A stretch of DNA of 64,000 nt from Spongisporangium articulatum (GTDB lineage Bacteria > Actinomycetota > Actinomycetes > Actinomycetales > Kineosporiaceae), in the NCBI RefSeq assembly GCF_044465595.1, contig NZ_JBITLV010000003.1, positions 434,001 through 498,000 on the forward strand, written 5' to 3'. Shown piece by piece: positions 43,159-51,533 of this stretch. A model generated the notes under the pieces. That model searched no databases. It had not been told where the DNA came from and was given only the letters and a program-made list of their open reading frames with translations. Every line of letters begins with the position of its first letter. Position 1 is the first letter of the stretch. The translations under genes and the position numbers were made by a program.

Positions 43159-43941
43159 CTACTTCCCGGCGGCCGGAACGCCCGCGAACGTCGACGACGG
43201 GTTGTGCAGCAACGTCGCCCGGTTCAGCGGCCAGACCAGGACGAACGCCTTGCCGACCACGTCGTCGATCGGCACGAAGCCCTGCGTCGACTCCTTCAGG
43301 TGGGCCCGGGAGTCGGCCGAGACCGACCGGTGGTCGCCCATCACCCACAGGTGCCCGGCCGGGACCGTGACCGAGAACGGCTTGTCGCTCGGGTTGTCGT
43401 TCGGGTAGACGTACGGCTCGTTGATCGGCTTGCCGTTGACCAGCAGCCGGCCGGCGCTGTCGCAGCAGGAGATCTTGTCGCCCGGCAGCCCGATGACGCG
43501 CTTGATCAGGTGCTCGTCGGAGTTGGCGGGCAGGAGGCCGACGAACGTCAGACCGGCGCGGATGCCGTTGCGCACGGCGCCCTCGTCGACCTCCGTGGTG
43601 GCCGGCAGCCAGTTGCCCGGGTCGGAGAACACGACGATGTCGCCGCGCTTGAGCTCGAACGGCCCCGGCGTCAGCTTGCTGACCAGTACCCGGTCGCCGA
43701 CGATCAGCGTGTTCTCCATCGACGGCGACGGGATGAAGAAGGCCTGCATCAGGAAGGTCTTGATCAGCAGCGACAGTCCGAGCGCGATGACCAGCACGAG
43801 CACGATCTCGCGGATCATCGACAGGAACGCGCGGACCGGGTCCTGCTCGTCGTCGGCGTCGGCCCCCGGGGCCTGAAGGTCTTTCTCGCTCACGGGCTCG
43901 CCCTCCGCCGCGCTGGACGCCTGGTGACTCGACTGGGTCAT
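43159..43941 (-). CDS. lepB: Signal peptidase I (first of two)
   Basis: Membrane serine protease cleaving signal peptides, 260 residues. A single TM helix (IREIVLVLVIALGLSLLIKTFLM) is followed by the catalytic serine in IPSPSMENTLIVGD, the catalytic lysine in LIKRVIGLPGD, and the box E motif VMGDHRSVSADSRAHL. Its ATG directly follows the stop of the second lepB gene (TAGATG). The close pair suggests gene duplication with possible functional split. Confidence 0.95.
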   Translation of the reverse strand: MTQSSHQASSAAEGEPVSEKDLQAPGADADDEQDPVRAFLSMIREIVLVLVIALGLSLLIKTFLMQAFFIPSPSMENTLIVGDRVLVSKLTPGPFELKRGDIVVFSDPGNWLPATTEVDEGAVRNGIRAGLTFVGLLPANSDEHLIKRVIGLPGDKISCCDSAGRLLVNGKPINEPYVYPNDNPSDKPFSVTVPAGHLWVMGDHRSVSADSRAHLKESTQGFVPIDDVVGKAFVLVWPLNRATLLHNPSSTFAGVPAAGK

Positions 43942-44682
43942 CTACCGTTCCTTCGGCCGGGCGAGAGACTGCATGGAGGACTTCGACGACCCGGAATCCG
44001 ACGAGATACCCCCTGCGTGCGCCGGCGGCCAGTAGATACCGACGACCTTGCCGACGACACGCTCCAGGGGAACGGTACCGCCCCCGGGAAGATTGCGGTG
44101 GGCCCGGGAGTCGGCCGATGCACTGCGGTGGTCACCCATCACCCAGAGGCGCCCGGCGGGCACCGTGACGTCGAACCTCTCGACGCTGGGCACGTCCTGC
44201 GGGTTCACGTACGGCTCGGTGAGGGGCACCCCGTTCACCGTCAGATGCCCCTGGGCGTCGCAGCAGACCACCCGTTCACCGGGCAGGCCGACCACCCGTT
44301 TCACGTAGTCCTGGGAACCGACCGGCAGGCTGAACGCCGCGGCCACGGTGCGGCCGAGCTCGGCCAGGCCGTTGCGGGCCGGGGCGGGGGCCGGGTCGAA
44401 GGTGCCGTTGCCGTCGAAGACGATCACGTCGCCCCGGTGGATCTCGCCCAGCGTGTAGCTCATCCGGGAGACCAGGACCCGGTCGCCGGCCCGGACCGTC
44501 GGGTCCATCGACCCGGTGGGCACCACGAACGACTGGACGACGAGCCCCCGCACCAGCGCGATCGTCACCAGACCGGCCACGGCCAGCACGGCGTACCGGC
44601 GGGACCGCGGGACGCGGTAGGACTCGGGTCGGGGCCGGGGCCGGACCCCGGCAGCGACGCGCGCGGGTTCCCCGATCAGCAC
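43942..44682 (-). CDS. lepB: Signal peptidase I (second, paralogous)
   Basis: Paralogue of 246 residues with a TM helix near AVLAVAGLVTIALVRGLV. The catalytic serine is in VPTGSMDPTVRAGDRVLV, the lysine in DYVKRVVGLPGE, and box E VMGDHRSASADSRAH. Both copies keep all catalytic motifs. Streptomyces carries a tandem set of four type I signal peptidases at this place; here only two are present. Confidence 0.94.
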   Translation of the reverse strand: MLIGEPARVAAGVRPRPRPESYRVPRSRRYAVLAVAGLVTIALVRGLVVQSFVVPTGSMDPTVRAGDRVLVSRMSYTLGEIHRGDVIVFDGNGTFDPAPAPARNGLAELGRTVAAAFSLPVGSQDYVKRVVGLPGERVVCCDAQGHLTVNGVPLTEPYVNPQDVPSVERFDVTVPAGRLWVMGDHRSASADSRAHRNLPGGGTVPLERVVGKVVGIYWPPAHAGGISSDSGSSKSSMQSLARPKER

Positions 44683-44814
44683 GTCACCTCTCCCGCGGCT
44701 CGCCTGCCTGTCCCGGTCACTGCGCGGTCATACTTCCACGCGACCCTGTGCCCGAACGGGCGTCCGGGGAGAAGTCGGTCGCGTGTCGGCCGACGCCTCC
44801 ACCGGACGGGGGAT

Positions 44815-44840
44815 GCTCAGGAACGCTCAGGAACGCTCAG
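44815..44840 (-). repeat. Ten-base tandem repeat across the rplS stop codon
   Basis: Two and a half copies of TGAGCGTTCC run through the rplS stop (TGA at 44837-44839). Each unit begins with TGA, so stops recur in different frames. It may be a simple replication slip. Confidence 0.5.
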
Positions 44841-45196
44841 CGGGCGGGAACCGCGTCGCGCTTCTCCTTGATCTTCGCGGCCTTGCCGCGCAGCGACCGG
44901 AGGTAGTAGAGCTTGGCCCGGCGGACGTCACCGCGGGTCGCGACCTCGATCTTCTCGATGATCGGGGTGTGCACCGGGAAGGTGCGCTCCACGCCGACGC
45001 CGAAGCTGATCTTGCGGACCGTGAAGGTCTCGCGCACGCCGCCGCCGGAGCGGCGGATCACGACGCCCTGGAAGAGCTGGACGCGGGAGCGGTTGCCCTC
45101 GACGACCCGCACGTGCACCTTCAGGGTGTCGCCGGCGCGGAAGTCGGGGATGTCGTCGCGCAGAGAGGCGGCGTCAAGGCTGTCGAGCGCGTGCAT
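44837..45196 (-). CDS. rplS: 50S ribosomal protein L19
   Basis: Large-subunit protein of 119 residues at the 30S-50S interface. MHALDSLDAASLRDDIPDFR is the expected N-terminus, so ATG at 45196 was used rather than GTG at 45223. VHVRVVEGNRSRVQLFQGVV and VGVERTFPVHTP are conserved. It lies downstream of rpsP-rimM-trmD, separated by a leader with an 11-base inverted repeat. Confidence 0.96.
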   Translation of the reverse strand: MHALDSLDAASLRDDIPDFRAGDTLKVHVRVVEGNRSRVQLFQGVVIRRSGGGVRETFTVRKISFGVGVERTFPVHTPIIEKIEVATRGDVRRAKLYYLRSLRGKAAKIKEKRDAVPAR

Positions 45197-45289
45197 GATC
45201 GGTCGCTTTCCGGCAGATGCCACAGGTCATCGGCGCAGGTCGGTGTCTGGCTACGTGTGCGCCGGCTGGGCACTCGCCCTGCGCAGACC

Positions 45290-45350
45290 CCCCTGTGGCA
45301 GGGGCGCGGGCAGGCCGCCGGCAATCTTCGGGTTCAGTCTGCCACAGGGG
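45290..45350. terminator. Inverted repeat at the trmD 3' end / rplS leader
   Basis: Perfect 11-base arms CCCCTGTGGCA (45290-45300) and TGCCACAGGGG (45340-45350) enclose 39 bases. The right arm overlaps the last trmD codons. It may terminate trmD transcription or act in the L19 leader. Confidence 0.45.
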
Positions 45351-46131
45351 GCAGGTGACGCCGAAATCCGCCACCGTCGTCCGGCTCCCAGCCCAGCGCC
45401 GCGAGCGTGGCCCGGTCCTGCGGATCCGTGTCGACCGGGTCCAGCCGCTCGATCAGGTCGGGCCGCCGCTCGCTGGTGCGGCGCAGCTGCTGGTCGCGAC
45501 GCCAGCGGGTGACCTGGGCGTGGTGTCCCGAGCCCAGCACGGCCGGCACGTCACGGCCCCGCCAGCTAGCCGGCCGGGTGTACACGGGATACTCCAGCAG
45601 CCCGTCGGCGTGACTCTCCTCGACCAGGCTCTCCGCGTTGCCGATCACCCCGGGCAGCAGCCGGGCCACCGCCTCGACGATCGCCAGCACGGCGACCTCG
45701 CCGCCGTTGAGCACGTAGTCGCCCAGGCTGACCGGGACCAGCCGGGCCCGTTCGCCGTATTCCTCGAAGACCCGCTCGTCGATGCCCTCGTAGCGCCCGC
45801 AGGCGAACACCAGCCACGGCTGCGCGGCCAGTTGGTGGGCGAACGCCTGGGTGAAGGGCGTTCCCGAGGGGCTGGGCACCAGGACGACGGGCGCGGGCTG
45901 CGCGCCCTCGAGCAGGCTGTCGAGGGCCTCGCCCCAGGGTTCGGGCCGCATCACCATCCCGGCGCCGCCGCCCGCGGGGGCGTCGTCGACGGTGCGGTGC
46001 CGGTCGTGGGTGAACGTGCGCAGGTCGTGCACCCGAAGGTCCAGCAGACCCGTGCGCCGGGCCTTGCCGATCAGCGAGAGTTCAAGCGGGGCAAGGTATT
46101 CCGGGAAGATCGTGACGACGTCAATCCTCAT
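45334..46131 (-). CDS. trmD: tRNA (guanine-37-N1)-methyltransferase TrmD
   Basis: Methylates G37 of tRNAs reading CNN codons. The protein has 265 residues with the trefoil-knot motifs ACGRYEGIDERV and VSLGDYVLNGGEVAVLAI. It starts MRIDVVTIFPEYLAPLELSL, typical for the family. The ATG overlaps the rimM end by 11 bases. Confidence 0.96.
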   Translation of the reverse strand: MRIDVVTIFPEYLAPLELSLIGKARRTGLLDLRVHDLRTFTHDRHRTVDDAPAGGGAGMVMRPEPWGEALDSLLEGAQPAPVVLVPSPSGTPFTQAFAHQLAAQPWLVFACGRYEGIDERVFEEYGERARLVPVSLGDYVLNGGEVAVLAIVEAVARLLPGVIGNAESLVEESHADGLLEYPVYTRPASWRGRDVPAVLGSGHHAQVTRWRRDQQLRRTSERRPDLIERLDPVDTDPQDRATLAALGWEPDDGGGFRRHLPPVAD

Positions 46132-46636
46132 CGGGGAGGTCCTCGAGGAGGCCGGGGGGCGCGTCGACGACGACCCGGCCGCCCGCGACGTCCACCTCGG
46201 GCACGAGCGTGGTGACGAAGGGGACCAGCCGCCGCTCGCCGTCCGGGCGCCGCACCACGAGCAGGTCCTGCGCCCCGCCGTTCTGGAGGCCGACCACCTC
46301 GCCCAGCGGTTCGCCGTCCGGAGCCACGACGGCCAGACCGACGAGCTCGTGCGGGTACCAGGCGTCGTCCTCACCCGTGCTGTCGGGCACGTCGGCCTCG
46401 AGGACGACGTCGCGCAGGCCCTCGGCGGCGGTCCGGTCGCCGATCTCGGCGAACGTGAGCAGCACGGTGCCGTTGTGGTCGCGCACGGTGCGCACGGTCA
46501 AGGGCGGCCGGCCGTCCACCGGGTACAGGACGGCCCCGGCGACGAACCGGTCACCGGGGCTGTCCGTGCGTACTTCGATGCTGACCTCGCCCCGGATCCC
46601 GTGGGCGCGGCCGATCCGGGCGACGACGAGTCGCAC
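46121..46636 (-). CDS. rimM: Ribosome maturation factor RimM
   Basis: Assembly factor for the 30S head that binds S19, 171 residues. RIGRAHGIRGEVSIEV is the N-terminal barrel motif, YPHELVGLAVVAPDGEPLG the PRC-barrel region, and VPFVTTLVPEVDVAGGRVVV the end. The GTG start is preceded by GGGAG; sequence upstream in frame does not fit the family. Confidence 0.94.
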   Translation of the reverse strand: MRLVVARIGRAHGIRGEVSIEVRTDSPGDRFVAGAVLYPVDGRPPLTVRTVRDHNGTVLLTFAEIGDRTAAEGLRDVVLEADVPDSTGEDDAWYPHELVGLAVVAPDGEPLGEVVGLQNGGAQDLLVVRRPDGERRLVPFVTTLVPEVDVAGGRVVVDAPPGLLEDLPDED

Positions 46637-46659
46637 GCTCCCGCCGATCGGTGGCGGGC

Positions 46660-46902
46660 TCAGCGACCGCGGTCGACGTCCACGACGTCGACGCGGACCG
46701 GCTCGCCGCCGGAGATCGCCTTCACGACCGTGCGCAGCGCGGTCGCCGTCCGGCCCGAGCGGCCGATCACGCGGCCGAGGTCCTCGGGGTGCACCCGGAC
46801 CTCCAGCAGCGAGCCCCGACGCAGCGACTTGCTGCGCACGGTGACGTCGTCCGGGTGCGCCACGATGCCGCGGACCAGGTGCTCCAGCGCCTCGATCAGC
46901 AC
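46660..46902 (-). CDS. khpA: KH-domain RNA-binding protein KhpA
   Basis: Small RNA chaperone-like protein of 80 residues with one type II KH domain. The GxxG loop is VIGRSGRTATALR. It sits between rpsP and rimM as in nearly all actinobacteria. It usually pairs with KhpB/Jag to control cell elongation. The GTG start is two bases after rpsP. Confidence 0.93.
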   Translation of the reverse strand: MLIEALEHLVRGIVAHPDDVTVRSKSLRRGSLLEVRVHPEDLGRVIGRSGRTATALRTVVKAISGGEPVRVDVVDVDRGR

Positions 46903-46904
46903 GG

Positions 46905-47411
46905 TCAGGCCTCGGTGGACTCGGTCGCCTCGGCGGCCGGGGCCTCGTCGGCGGCCGGGGCGGCCTCGGCGGCCTTCGGCTCCTCGGCGGGCGCCTCGTC
47001 GGCCTGGGGCTCAGCCTTCTTCTCGGCCTTCTCGGCCGACTTCTTGGCCTTGAGCGTCTTGGCCTCGTTCTCGTTGAGGGCCTTGGCCTCGGCGAAGCCG
47101 GACCGGTCCTCCTCCTTGACGCCCGGCGCCCGGTAGGTGCCCTCGGCACCCGGCTCGCCCTTGAACTTCTGCCACTCGCCCTTGACCTTCAGCAGCGCCA
47201 GGACCTGCTCGGTCGGCTGCGCGCCGACACCCAGCCAGTACTGGACGCGCTCGCTCTCGATCTCGATCAGCGACGGCTCGCGGGTGGGGTGGTACAGGCC
47301 GATCTCCTCGATCGCGCGACCGTCACGCTTGGTGCGGGAGTCGGCGACGACGATGCGGTAGTGCGGGCTACGGATCTTGCCCATGCGCTTGAGGCGGATC
47401 TTGACAGACAC
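46905..47411 (-). CDS. rpsP: 30S ribosomal protein S16
   Basis: Assembly protein of the small subunit, 168 residues. The core SVKIRLKRMGKIRSPHYRIV and IGLYHPTREPSLIEI is standard. An additional roughly 75-residue C-terminal tail is rich in Ala, Glu and Lys. GTG at 47411 follows AGGAG. The roughly 165-base upstream spacer contains a likely -10 element (CACAAT) but no clear -35. Confidence 0.95.
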   Translation of the reverse strand: MSVKIRLKRMGKIRSPHYRIVVADSRTKRDGRAIEEIGLYHPTREPSLIEIESERVQYWLGVGAQPTEQVLALLKVKGEWQKFKGEPGAEGTYRAPGVKEEDRSGFAEAKALNENEAKTLKAKKSAEKAEKKAEPQADEAPAEEPKAAEAAPAADEAPAAEATESTEA

Positions 47412-47578
47412 GAGTACGGAACTCCTACGTTTTCGGGTTGTTCGCCCGCCCCGGACAGGTGGGGACCGGCCGGAGCGGGAAAGCTCGGACTGGACGGCAC
47501 CCGGGGAGAGAGGGGCCCTGGGCGGTCCGGTACAGCAGGCCATTGTGCCAGAAACTCAGGCGCCCCCCGACCACCCGA

Positions 47579-48655
47579 TCAGAAGGCCCGCCCCCGCAGG
47601 ACGACGGCCCGCGGGGCGGCGAGCACCCGGACGTCGGCCCGCGGGTCCTCCGGGTAGACGACGAGGTCGGCCTGGGCACCCTCCTCGAGCCCGGCGCGAC
47701 CCAGCCAGGCCCGCGCGGCCCAGGTGGCGGCGTCCAGCGCCTGCACCGGGGTGAGCCCGGCGCAGACCAGTTCGCCGACCTCCTGGGCGACCAGTCCGTG
47801 CGGCAGGGACCCGCCCGCGTCGGTGCCGACGAAGATCGGCACGCCCGCCTCGTGGGCCTGCGCGACTCCCGCGTAGCGGCGGGCGAAGAGGGCTCGCATG
47901 TGCGCCGCGTAGACGGGGAACTTCTCCCCCGCCTGGGCGGCGATCCGCGGGAAGGTACCGATGTTGACCAGGGTCGGGACGATCGGCACGCCGCGGGCGG
48001 CCGCCACCGCGCGGGTCTCGTCGCTCAGCCCGGTCGCGTGCTCGATGCAGTCGATCCCGGCGGCCAGCAGGTCGGGCAGGCAGTCCTCGCCGAAGCAGTG
48101 CGCGGTCACCCGGGCCCCGGCCTCGTGCGCGGCGGCGATCGCGGCGTGCAGCGCGTCCGCCGGCCAGCACGGGGCGAGGTCACCGACGGCCCGGTCGATC
48201 CAGTCGCCGACCAGCTTCACCCAGCCGTCGCCGCGGGCCGCCTGGAACCGCACCGCGGCCACCAGGGCGTCGGGCTCGACCTCGTAGCCGAAGTTGCGGA
48301 TGTACCGCTTCGACCGCGCGATGTGCTGCCCGGCCCGGACGATCACCGGCAGGTCGTCGCGCTCGTCCATCCAGCGGGTGTCCGCCGGCGAGCCCGCGTC
48401 ACGGATCAGCAGCGTCCCGGCGTCCCGGTCGGTCTCGGCCTGGCGCTGCGCCGTGGCCTCGTCGACGGCGCCGCCCGCCGCCAGCCCGACGTGGCAGTGG
48501 GCGTCGACGAGCCCGGGCAGCACCCAGCCCTCGATCTCGCCGTCCACCGGCCCGGACGGGGCGTCGAAGGTGAGCCGGCCGCCGACCACCCACGCGCCGT
48601 CCAGCTGCTGCTGCGGCCCGACGAGCACCGGCCCGGACAGCCGGAGCGCGCTCAC
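47579..48655 (-). CDS. Amidohydrolase family protein
   Basis: TIM-barrel metal hydrolase of 358 residues. LPGLVDAHCHVGL gives the HxH metal ligands; WVKLVGDW contains the likely bridging lysine; AHCFGEDCLPD and CIEHATGLS supply the next histidines; and FVGTDAGGSLPHGL the catalytic aspartate. The family covers imidazolonepropionases, dipeptidases and other cyclic amidases; substrate unknown. GTG overlaps the ffh stop (GTGA), so it is coupled to ffh. Confidence 0.88.
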   Translation of the reverse strand: MSALRLSGPVLVGPQQQLDGAWVVGGRLTFDAPSGPVDGEIEGWVLPGLVDAHCHVGLAAGGAVDEATAQRQAETDRDAGTLLIRDAGSPADTRWMDERDDLPVIVRAGQHIARSKRYIRNFGYEVEPDALVAAVRFQAARGDGWVKLVGDWIDRAVGDLAPCWPADALHAAIAAAHEAGARVTAHCFGEDCLPDLLAAGIDCIEHATGLSDETRAVAAARGVPIVPTLVNIGTFPRIAAQAGEKFPVYAAHMRALFARRYAGVAQAHEAGVPIFVGTDAGGSLPHGLVAQEVGELVCAGLTPVQALDAATWAARAWLGRAGLEEGAQADLVVYPEDPRADVRVLAAPRAVVLRGRAF

Positions 48656-50250
48656 TTCAGGAACTTGTCGAAGCCCGGAGGCAGCTGCAGGTCGGCCGGG
48701 TCCGGCCCCTGGCGGGCGCCGCCCAGGCCGAACGCGCCGCCCTTCGGGGCCGGGGCGGCCGGACCGCCCTCGCGGCGCGCGGCGGCCTCGCGTTCCTGCT
48801 GGGCGCGCTTCGCGGGGTTGCCGGACTTGGCCTTCCCCTTGCGGGGCGGCGGCGCGCTCTTGCCGCGGCCCTTCTTGCCGCCGCCCAGGCCGGGCAACCC
48901 GGCCATGCCCGGCGGCATCCCCGGGATGTTCCCGCCGCGGCGCATCGCGCGCATCATCTTCTGGGCCTCGCCGAACCGCTCGACGAGCTGGTTGACGTCG
49001 GAGACCTGGGTGCCCGAGCCGCGCGCGATGCGGGCCCGGCGCGAGCCGTTCAGGATGCGCGGCTGGCGGCGCTCGAGCGGCGTCATCGACTGCACGATGG
49101 CCTCGACCCGGTCGAGCTCGCGCTCGTCGAAATTCTCCAGCTGCTGCCGGATCTCACCCATCCCGGGAAGCATCTTGAGCAGCGACTTCATCGAGCCCAT
49201 GTTCTTCAGGGCGCTCATCTGCGCGAGGAAGTCCTCGAGCGTGAAGTCCTCGTCGGCGGCGAGTTTCGCCGCCATCTTCTCGGCCTGCTCGGCGTCGAAC
49301 GCCTTCTCGGCCTGCTCGATCAGGGTGAGGATGTCGCCCATGTCGAGGATGCGCGAGGCCATCCGGTCGGGGTGGAACGGCTCGAAGTCCTCGAGCTTCT
49401 CCCCGGTCGAGGCGAACATCACCGGCTTACCGGTGACCCCGCGCACCGAGAGCGCGGCACCACCGCGCGCGTCGCCGTCCAGCTTGGTCAGGACGACGCC
49501 GGTGAAGCCGACGCCCTCCTGGAACGCCTGGGCGGTGGTCACCGCGTCCTGACCGATCATCGCGTCGAGGACGAACAGGATCTCGTCGGGCCGCGTGGCG
49601 TCGCGGATGTCGGCGGCCTGCTTCATCAGCACCTCGTCGACGCCCAGCCGCCCGGCGGTGTCGACGATGACGATGTCGTGCTGCTTCTCGCGCGCGAACT
49701 CGACCCCGGCCCGCGCGACGGGCACCGGGTCGGCCGTGTCGTCGGCCTCCCCCTGGGCGCCGGGGTGCGGGGCGAACACGGGGACGCCGGCCCGCTCGCC
49801 GACGACCTTCAGCTGGGTGACGGCGTTGGGGCGCTGCAGGTCGCAGGCCACCAGCAGGGGGGTGTGTCCCTGCTCCCGCAGCCAGCGCGCGAGCTTGCCG
49901 GCCAGCGTCGTCTTACCGGCGCCCTGGAGGCCCGCGAGCAGGACGACGGTCGGCGGGTTCTTCGCGAACTGCAGCCGGCGGGTCTCGCCGCCGAGGACGG
50001 CGATGAGCTCCTCGTTGACGATCTTGACGACCTGCTGGCCGGGGTTCAGCGCCTGTGAGACCTCGGCGCCCAGCGCCCGTTCGCGGATGGCGCCGGTGAA
50101 CTGCCGGACGACGGGCACGGCCACGTCGGCGTCGAGCAGGGCCCGGCGGATCTCGCGGATCGTCGCGTCGACGTCCGCCTCCGAGAGCCGGCCCTTGCCG
50201 CGCAGGGACCGGAAGGTGGCGGTGAGGCGGTCAGAGAGGGTCGCGAACAC
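48652..50250 (-). CDS. ffh: Signal recognition particle GTPase Ffh
   Basis: Targets nascent membrane and secreted proteins to FtsY. The protein has 532 residues. The N domain is followed by the G domain (LLAGLQGAGKTTLAGKLARW, VDTAGRLGVDE, LTKLDGDARGG) and the methionine-rich M domain with RARIARGSGTQVSDVNQL. The C-terminus is an unusual Gly/Lys/Pro-rich tail. GTG start as in many actinobacteria. Confidence 0.96.
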   Translation of the reverse strand: MFATLSDRLTATFRSLRGKGRLSEADVDATIREIRRALLDADVAVPVVRQFTGAIRERALGAEVSQALNPGQQVVKIVNEELIAVLGGETRRLQFAKNPPTVVLLAGLQGAGKTTLAGKLARWLREQGHTPLLVACDLQRPNAVTQLKVVGERAGVPVFAPHPGAQGEADDTADPVPVARAGVEFAREKQHDIVIVDTAGRLGVDEVLMKQAADIRDATRPDEILFVLDAMIGQDAVTTAQAFQEGVGFTGVVLTKLDGDARGGAALSVRGVTGKPVMFASTGEKLEDFEPFHPDRMASRILDMGDILTLIEQAEKAFDAEQAEKMAAKLAADEDFTLEDFLAQMSALKNMGSMKSLLKMLPGMGEIRQQLENFDERELDRVEAIVQSMTPLERRQPRILNGSRRARIARGSGTQVSDVNQLVERFGEAQKMMRAMRRGGNIPGMPPGMAGLPGLGGGKKGRGKSAPPPRKGKAKSGNPAKRAQQEREAAARREGGPAAPAPKGGAFGLGGARQGPDPADLQLPPGFDKFLK

Positions 50251-50274
50251 GTGCTCAGCCTATCCGTTGAGCAC

Positions 50275-50303
50275 GTGCGACCGTTTCGGTCGCCACCACG
50301 AGG
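50275..50303. repeat. Left copy of the AbiEi-flanking inverted repeat
   Basis: Contains GACCG-TTT-CGGTC (50279-50291) followed by GCCACCACGAG. Lies between the ffh start and the AbiEi-like stop. A near-identical copy in inverted orientation is at 51372-51396 and a partly diverged copy at 51336-51355. Confidence 0.7.
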
Positions 50304-50313
50304 CGTACGGCGC

Positions 50314-51276
50314 TCATGGCAACCAGTCCGGACGCAGATCCGTCGGCATCGGGCCGAGGAGTTCCGCCGTGCGGCGGCCGCGCACCAAGGCGCGTCGGTA
50401 CTGGGCCAGCCAGGGGGCCTGGTGATGGTGGTCGTACATCGTGAACCGCACGACCTCGAGCTGCAGGTCGCGGATGTCGTCCTGGCGCAGCTTCTCGGCC
50501 CACACCGCGGGCCTCCCCTCGTACTTGACCTTGCCGTCGGCCTCCGTCACGACCCGGCTCTCCCCGTCCAGGAGGTCGACCCGGAACCAGCCGCGCTCGG
50601 TGGGCACCCAGGACTGCGGCTCGGGCACGGCTAGTCCGGCGAGGTCGAGGTCGGCGCGGCCCAGGGACTCGAGAGGGGACTCGGGCTCGCTGCGAGCCCG
50701 CTTGATCACCCATCGCGCCTTCGACAGCCCCGCCGCCGGTTCGGCACCGACCAGTTCCGCGGTCAACTCCTCCCGGGTGCAGAGCCCGGCATGCAGTGCG
50801 GCGTCGGCGACGGCCAGACCCCACGGACGGTCGAGTTCGCGCGCGCAGTCGAGGACTGTGCGGGCCGGTGAGGTGACCACCAGCGCCCCGACCCGGCGTG
50901 CCCGGTTCACCGCGAGCCGCCGCCAGCGGATGCCCGCCTGCTGCCCTCGACGCTGAGCGCTCATGAGCGTGGGCGCCCCCACCTCGGGCAGTGGCAACTG
51001 CCAGGCGACGGCGGCGCTCAGACCGCAGACGACCGACCGCGGCGAACGGCGCTGCGCAGCCAGGAGCACCAGCAGATGCCGGTCACGCGGGGTCAGCCGT
51101 TCCCAGTGGTCGGCCATCGTGAAGACGCCGGTCATCACGCGGTGCAGGCGGCCCGAGGCGAGCGCCCACCGCAGTGTCGCCGGGGTGATGCCGTGGGCCG
51201 CCGCGTCGGGCCGGGTGATCAGGCCGTGATGGCATGCGGCGACCGCCTCCAGGGCTGCGGTATCCGTCCGGCGCAC
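50314..51276 (-). CDS. AbiEi/DUF559-like protein
   Basis: Protein of 320 residues. The N-terminal winged helix (HHGLITRPDAAAHGITPATLRWAL and RVMTGVFTMADHWERLTPRD) matches the AbiEi antitoxin N-domain. The C-terminal region FRVDLLDGESRVVTEADGKVKYEG holds a D-x(n)-E-x-DGK pattern as in DUF559/Vsr-like nuclease folds. Such proteins are abundant orphans in actinobacteria, usually without an AbiEii toxin, and none is next to this one. The gene breaks the ffh-glnD neighbourhood and is bracketed by inverted repeats. GTG at 51276 is the only plausible start. Confidence 0.78.
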   Translation of the reverse strand: MRRTDTAALEAVAACHHGLITRPDAAAHGITPATLRWALASGRLHRVMTGVFTMADHWERLTPRDRHLLVLLAAQRRSPRSVVCGLSAAVAWQLPLPEVGAPTLMSAQRRGQQAGIRWRRLAVNRARRVGALVVTSPARTVLDCARELDRPWGLAVADAALHAGLCTREELTAELVGAEPAAGLSKARWVIKRARSEPESPLESLGRADLDLAGLAVPEPQSWVPTERGWFRVDLLDGESRVVTEADGKVKYEGRPAVWAEKLRQDDIRDLQLEVVRFTMYDHHHQAPWLAQYRRALVRGRRTAELLGPMPTDLRPDWLP

Positions 51277-51335
51277 CCGGACAAGCCTTCCGCACCCGGC
51301 GGCGCAGCTTCGAAGTTGTCCACAGGTGCGGATCC

Positions 51336-51396
51336 GCGACCGTTCTGGTTGCCACAGCAGCAGAAATCGCACTCGTGGCGACCGAAACGGTCACAC
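51336..51396. repeat. Right copies of the AbiEi-flanking repeat
   Basis: GCGACCGTTCTGGTTGCCAC (51336-51355, direct orientation, 3 changes) and an inverted copy (51372-51396) containing GGCGACCGAAACGGTCAC. Together with the copy at 50275 they bracket the AbiEi-like gene. Confidence 0.7.
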
Positions 51397-51415
51397 CTGC
51401 CCGACCCGAGCCCGT

Positions 51416-51475
51416 CGCGGATGCGTCGCGGCCCCCTGAGGCTGCCCCCGCCAGCCGTACCGCGACGCATCCGCG
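51416..51475. terminator. 16-base inverted repeat downstream of glnD
   Basis: Arms at 51416-51431 and 51460-51475 (CGCGGATGCGTCGCGG and its complement) pair perfectly around a 28-base loop. It sits 58 bases after the glnD stop on the minus strand, so it is a likely terminator for the amtB-glnB-glnD transcript. Confidence 0.6.
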
Positions 51476-51533
51476 CCCACCTGTACCGACGCCCCGGTCC
51501 CGGGGATCGGTTGCCTCGTTCCGAATGGATTTC

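Noticed and set aside
43942..44682. Possible loss of the catalytic lysine in the second signal peptidase (VSRMSY instead of VSKLTP)
   Set aside because: The catalytic lysine of the family lies in the later motif YVKRVVGLPGE, which is intact, so the enzyme is not predicted to be inactive.
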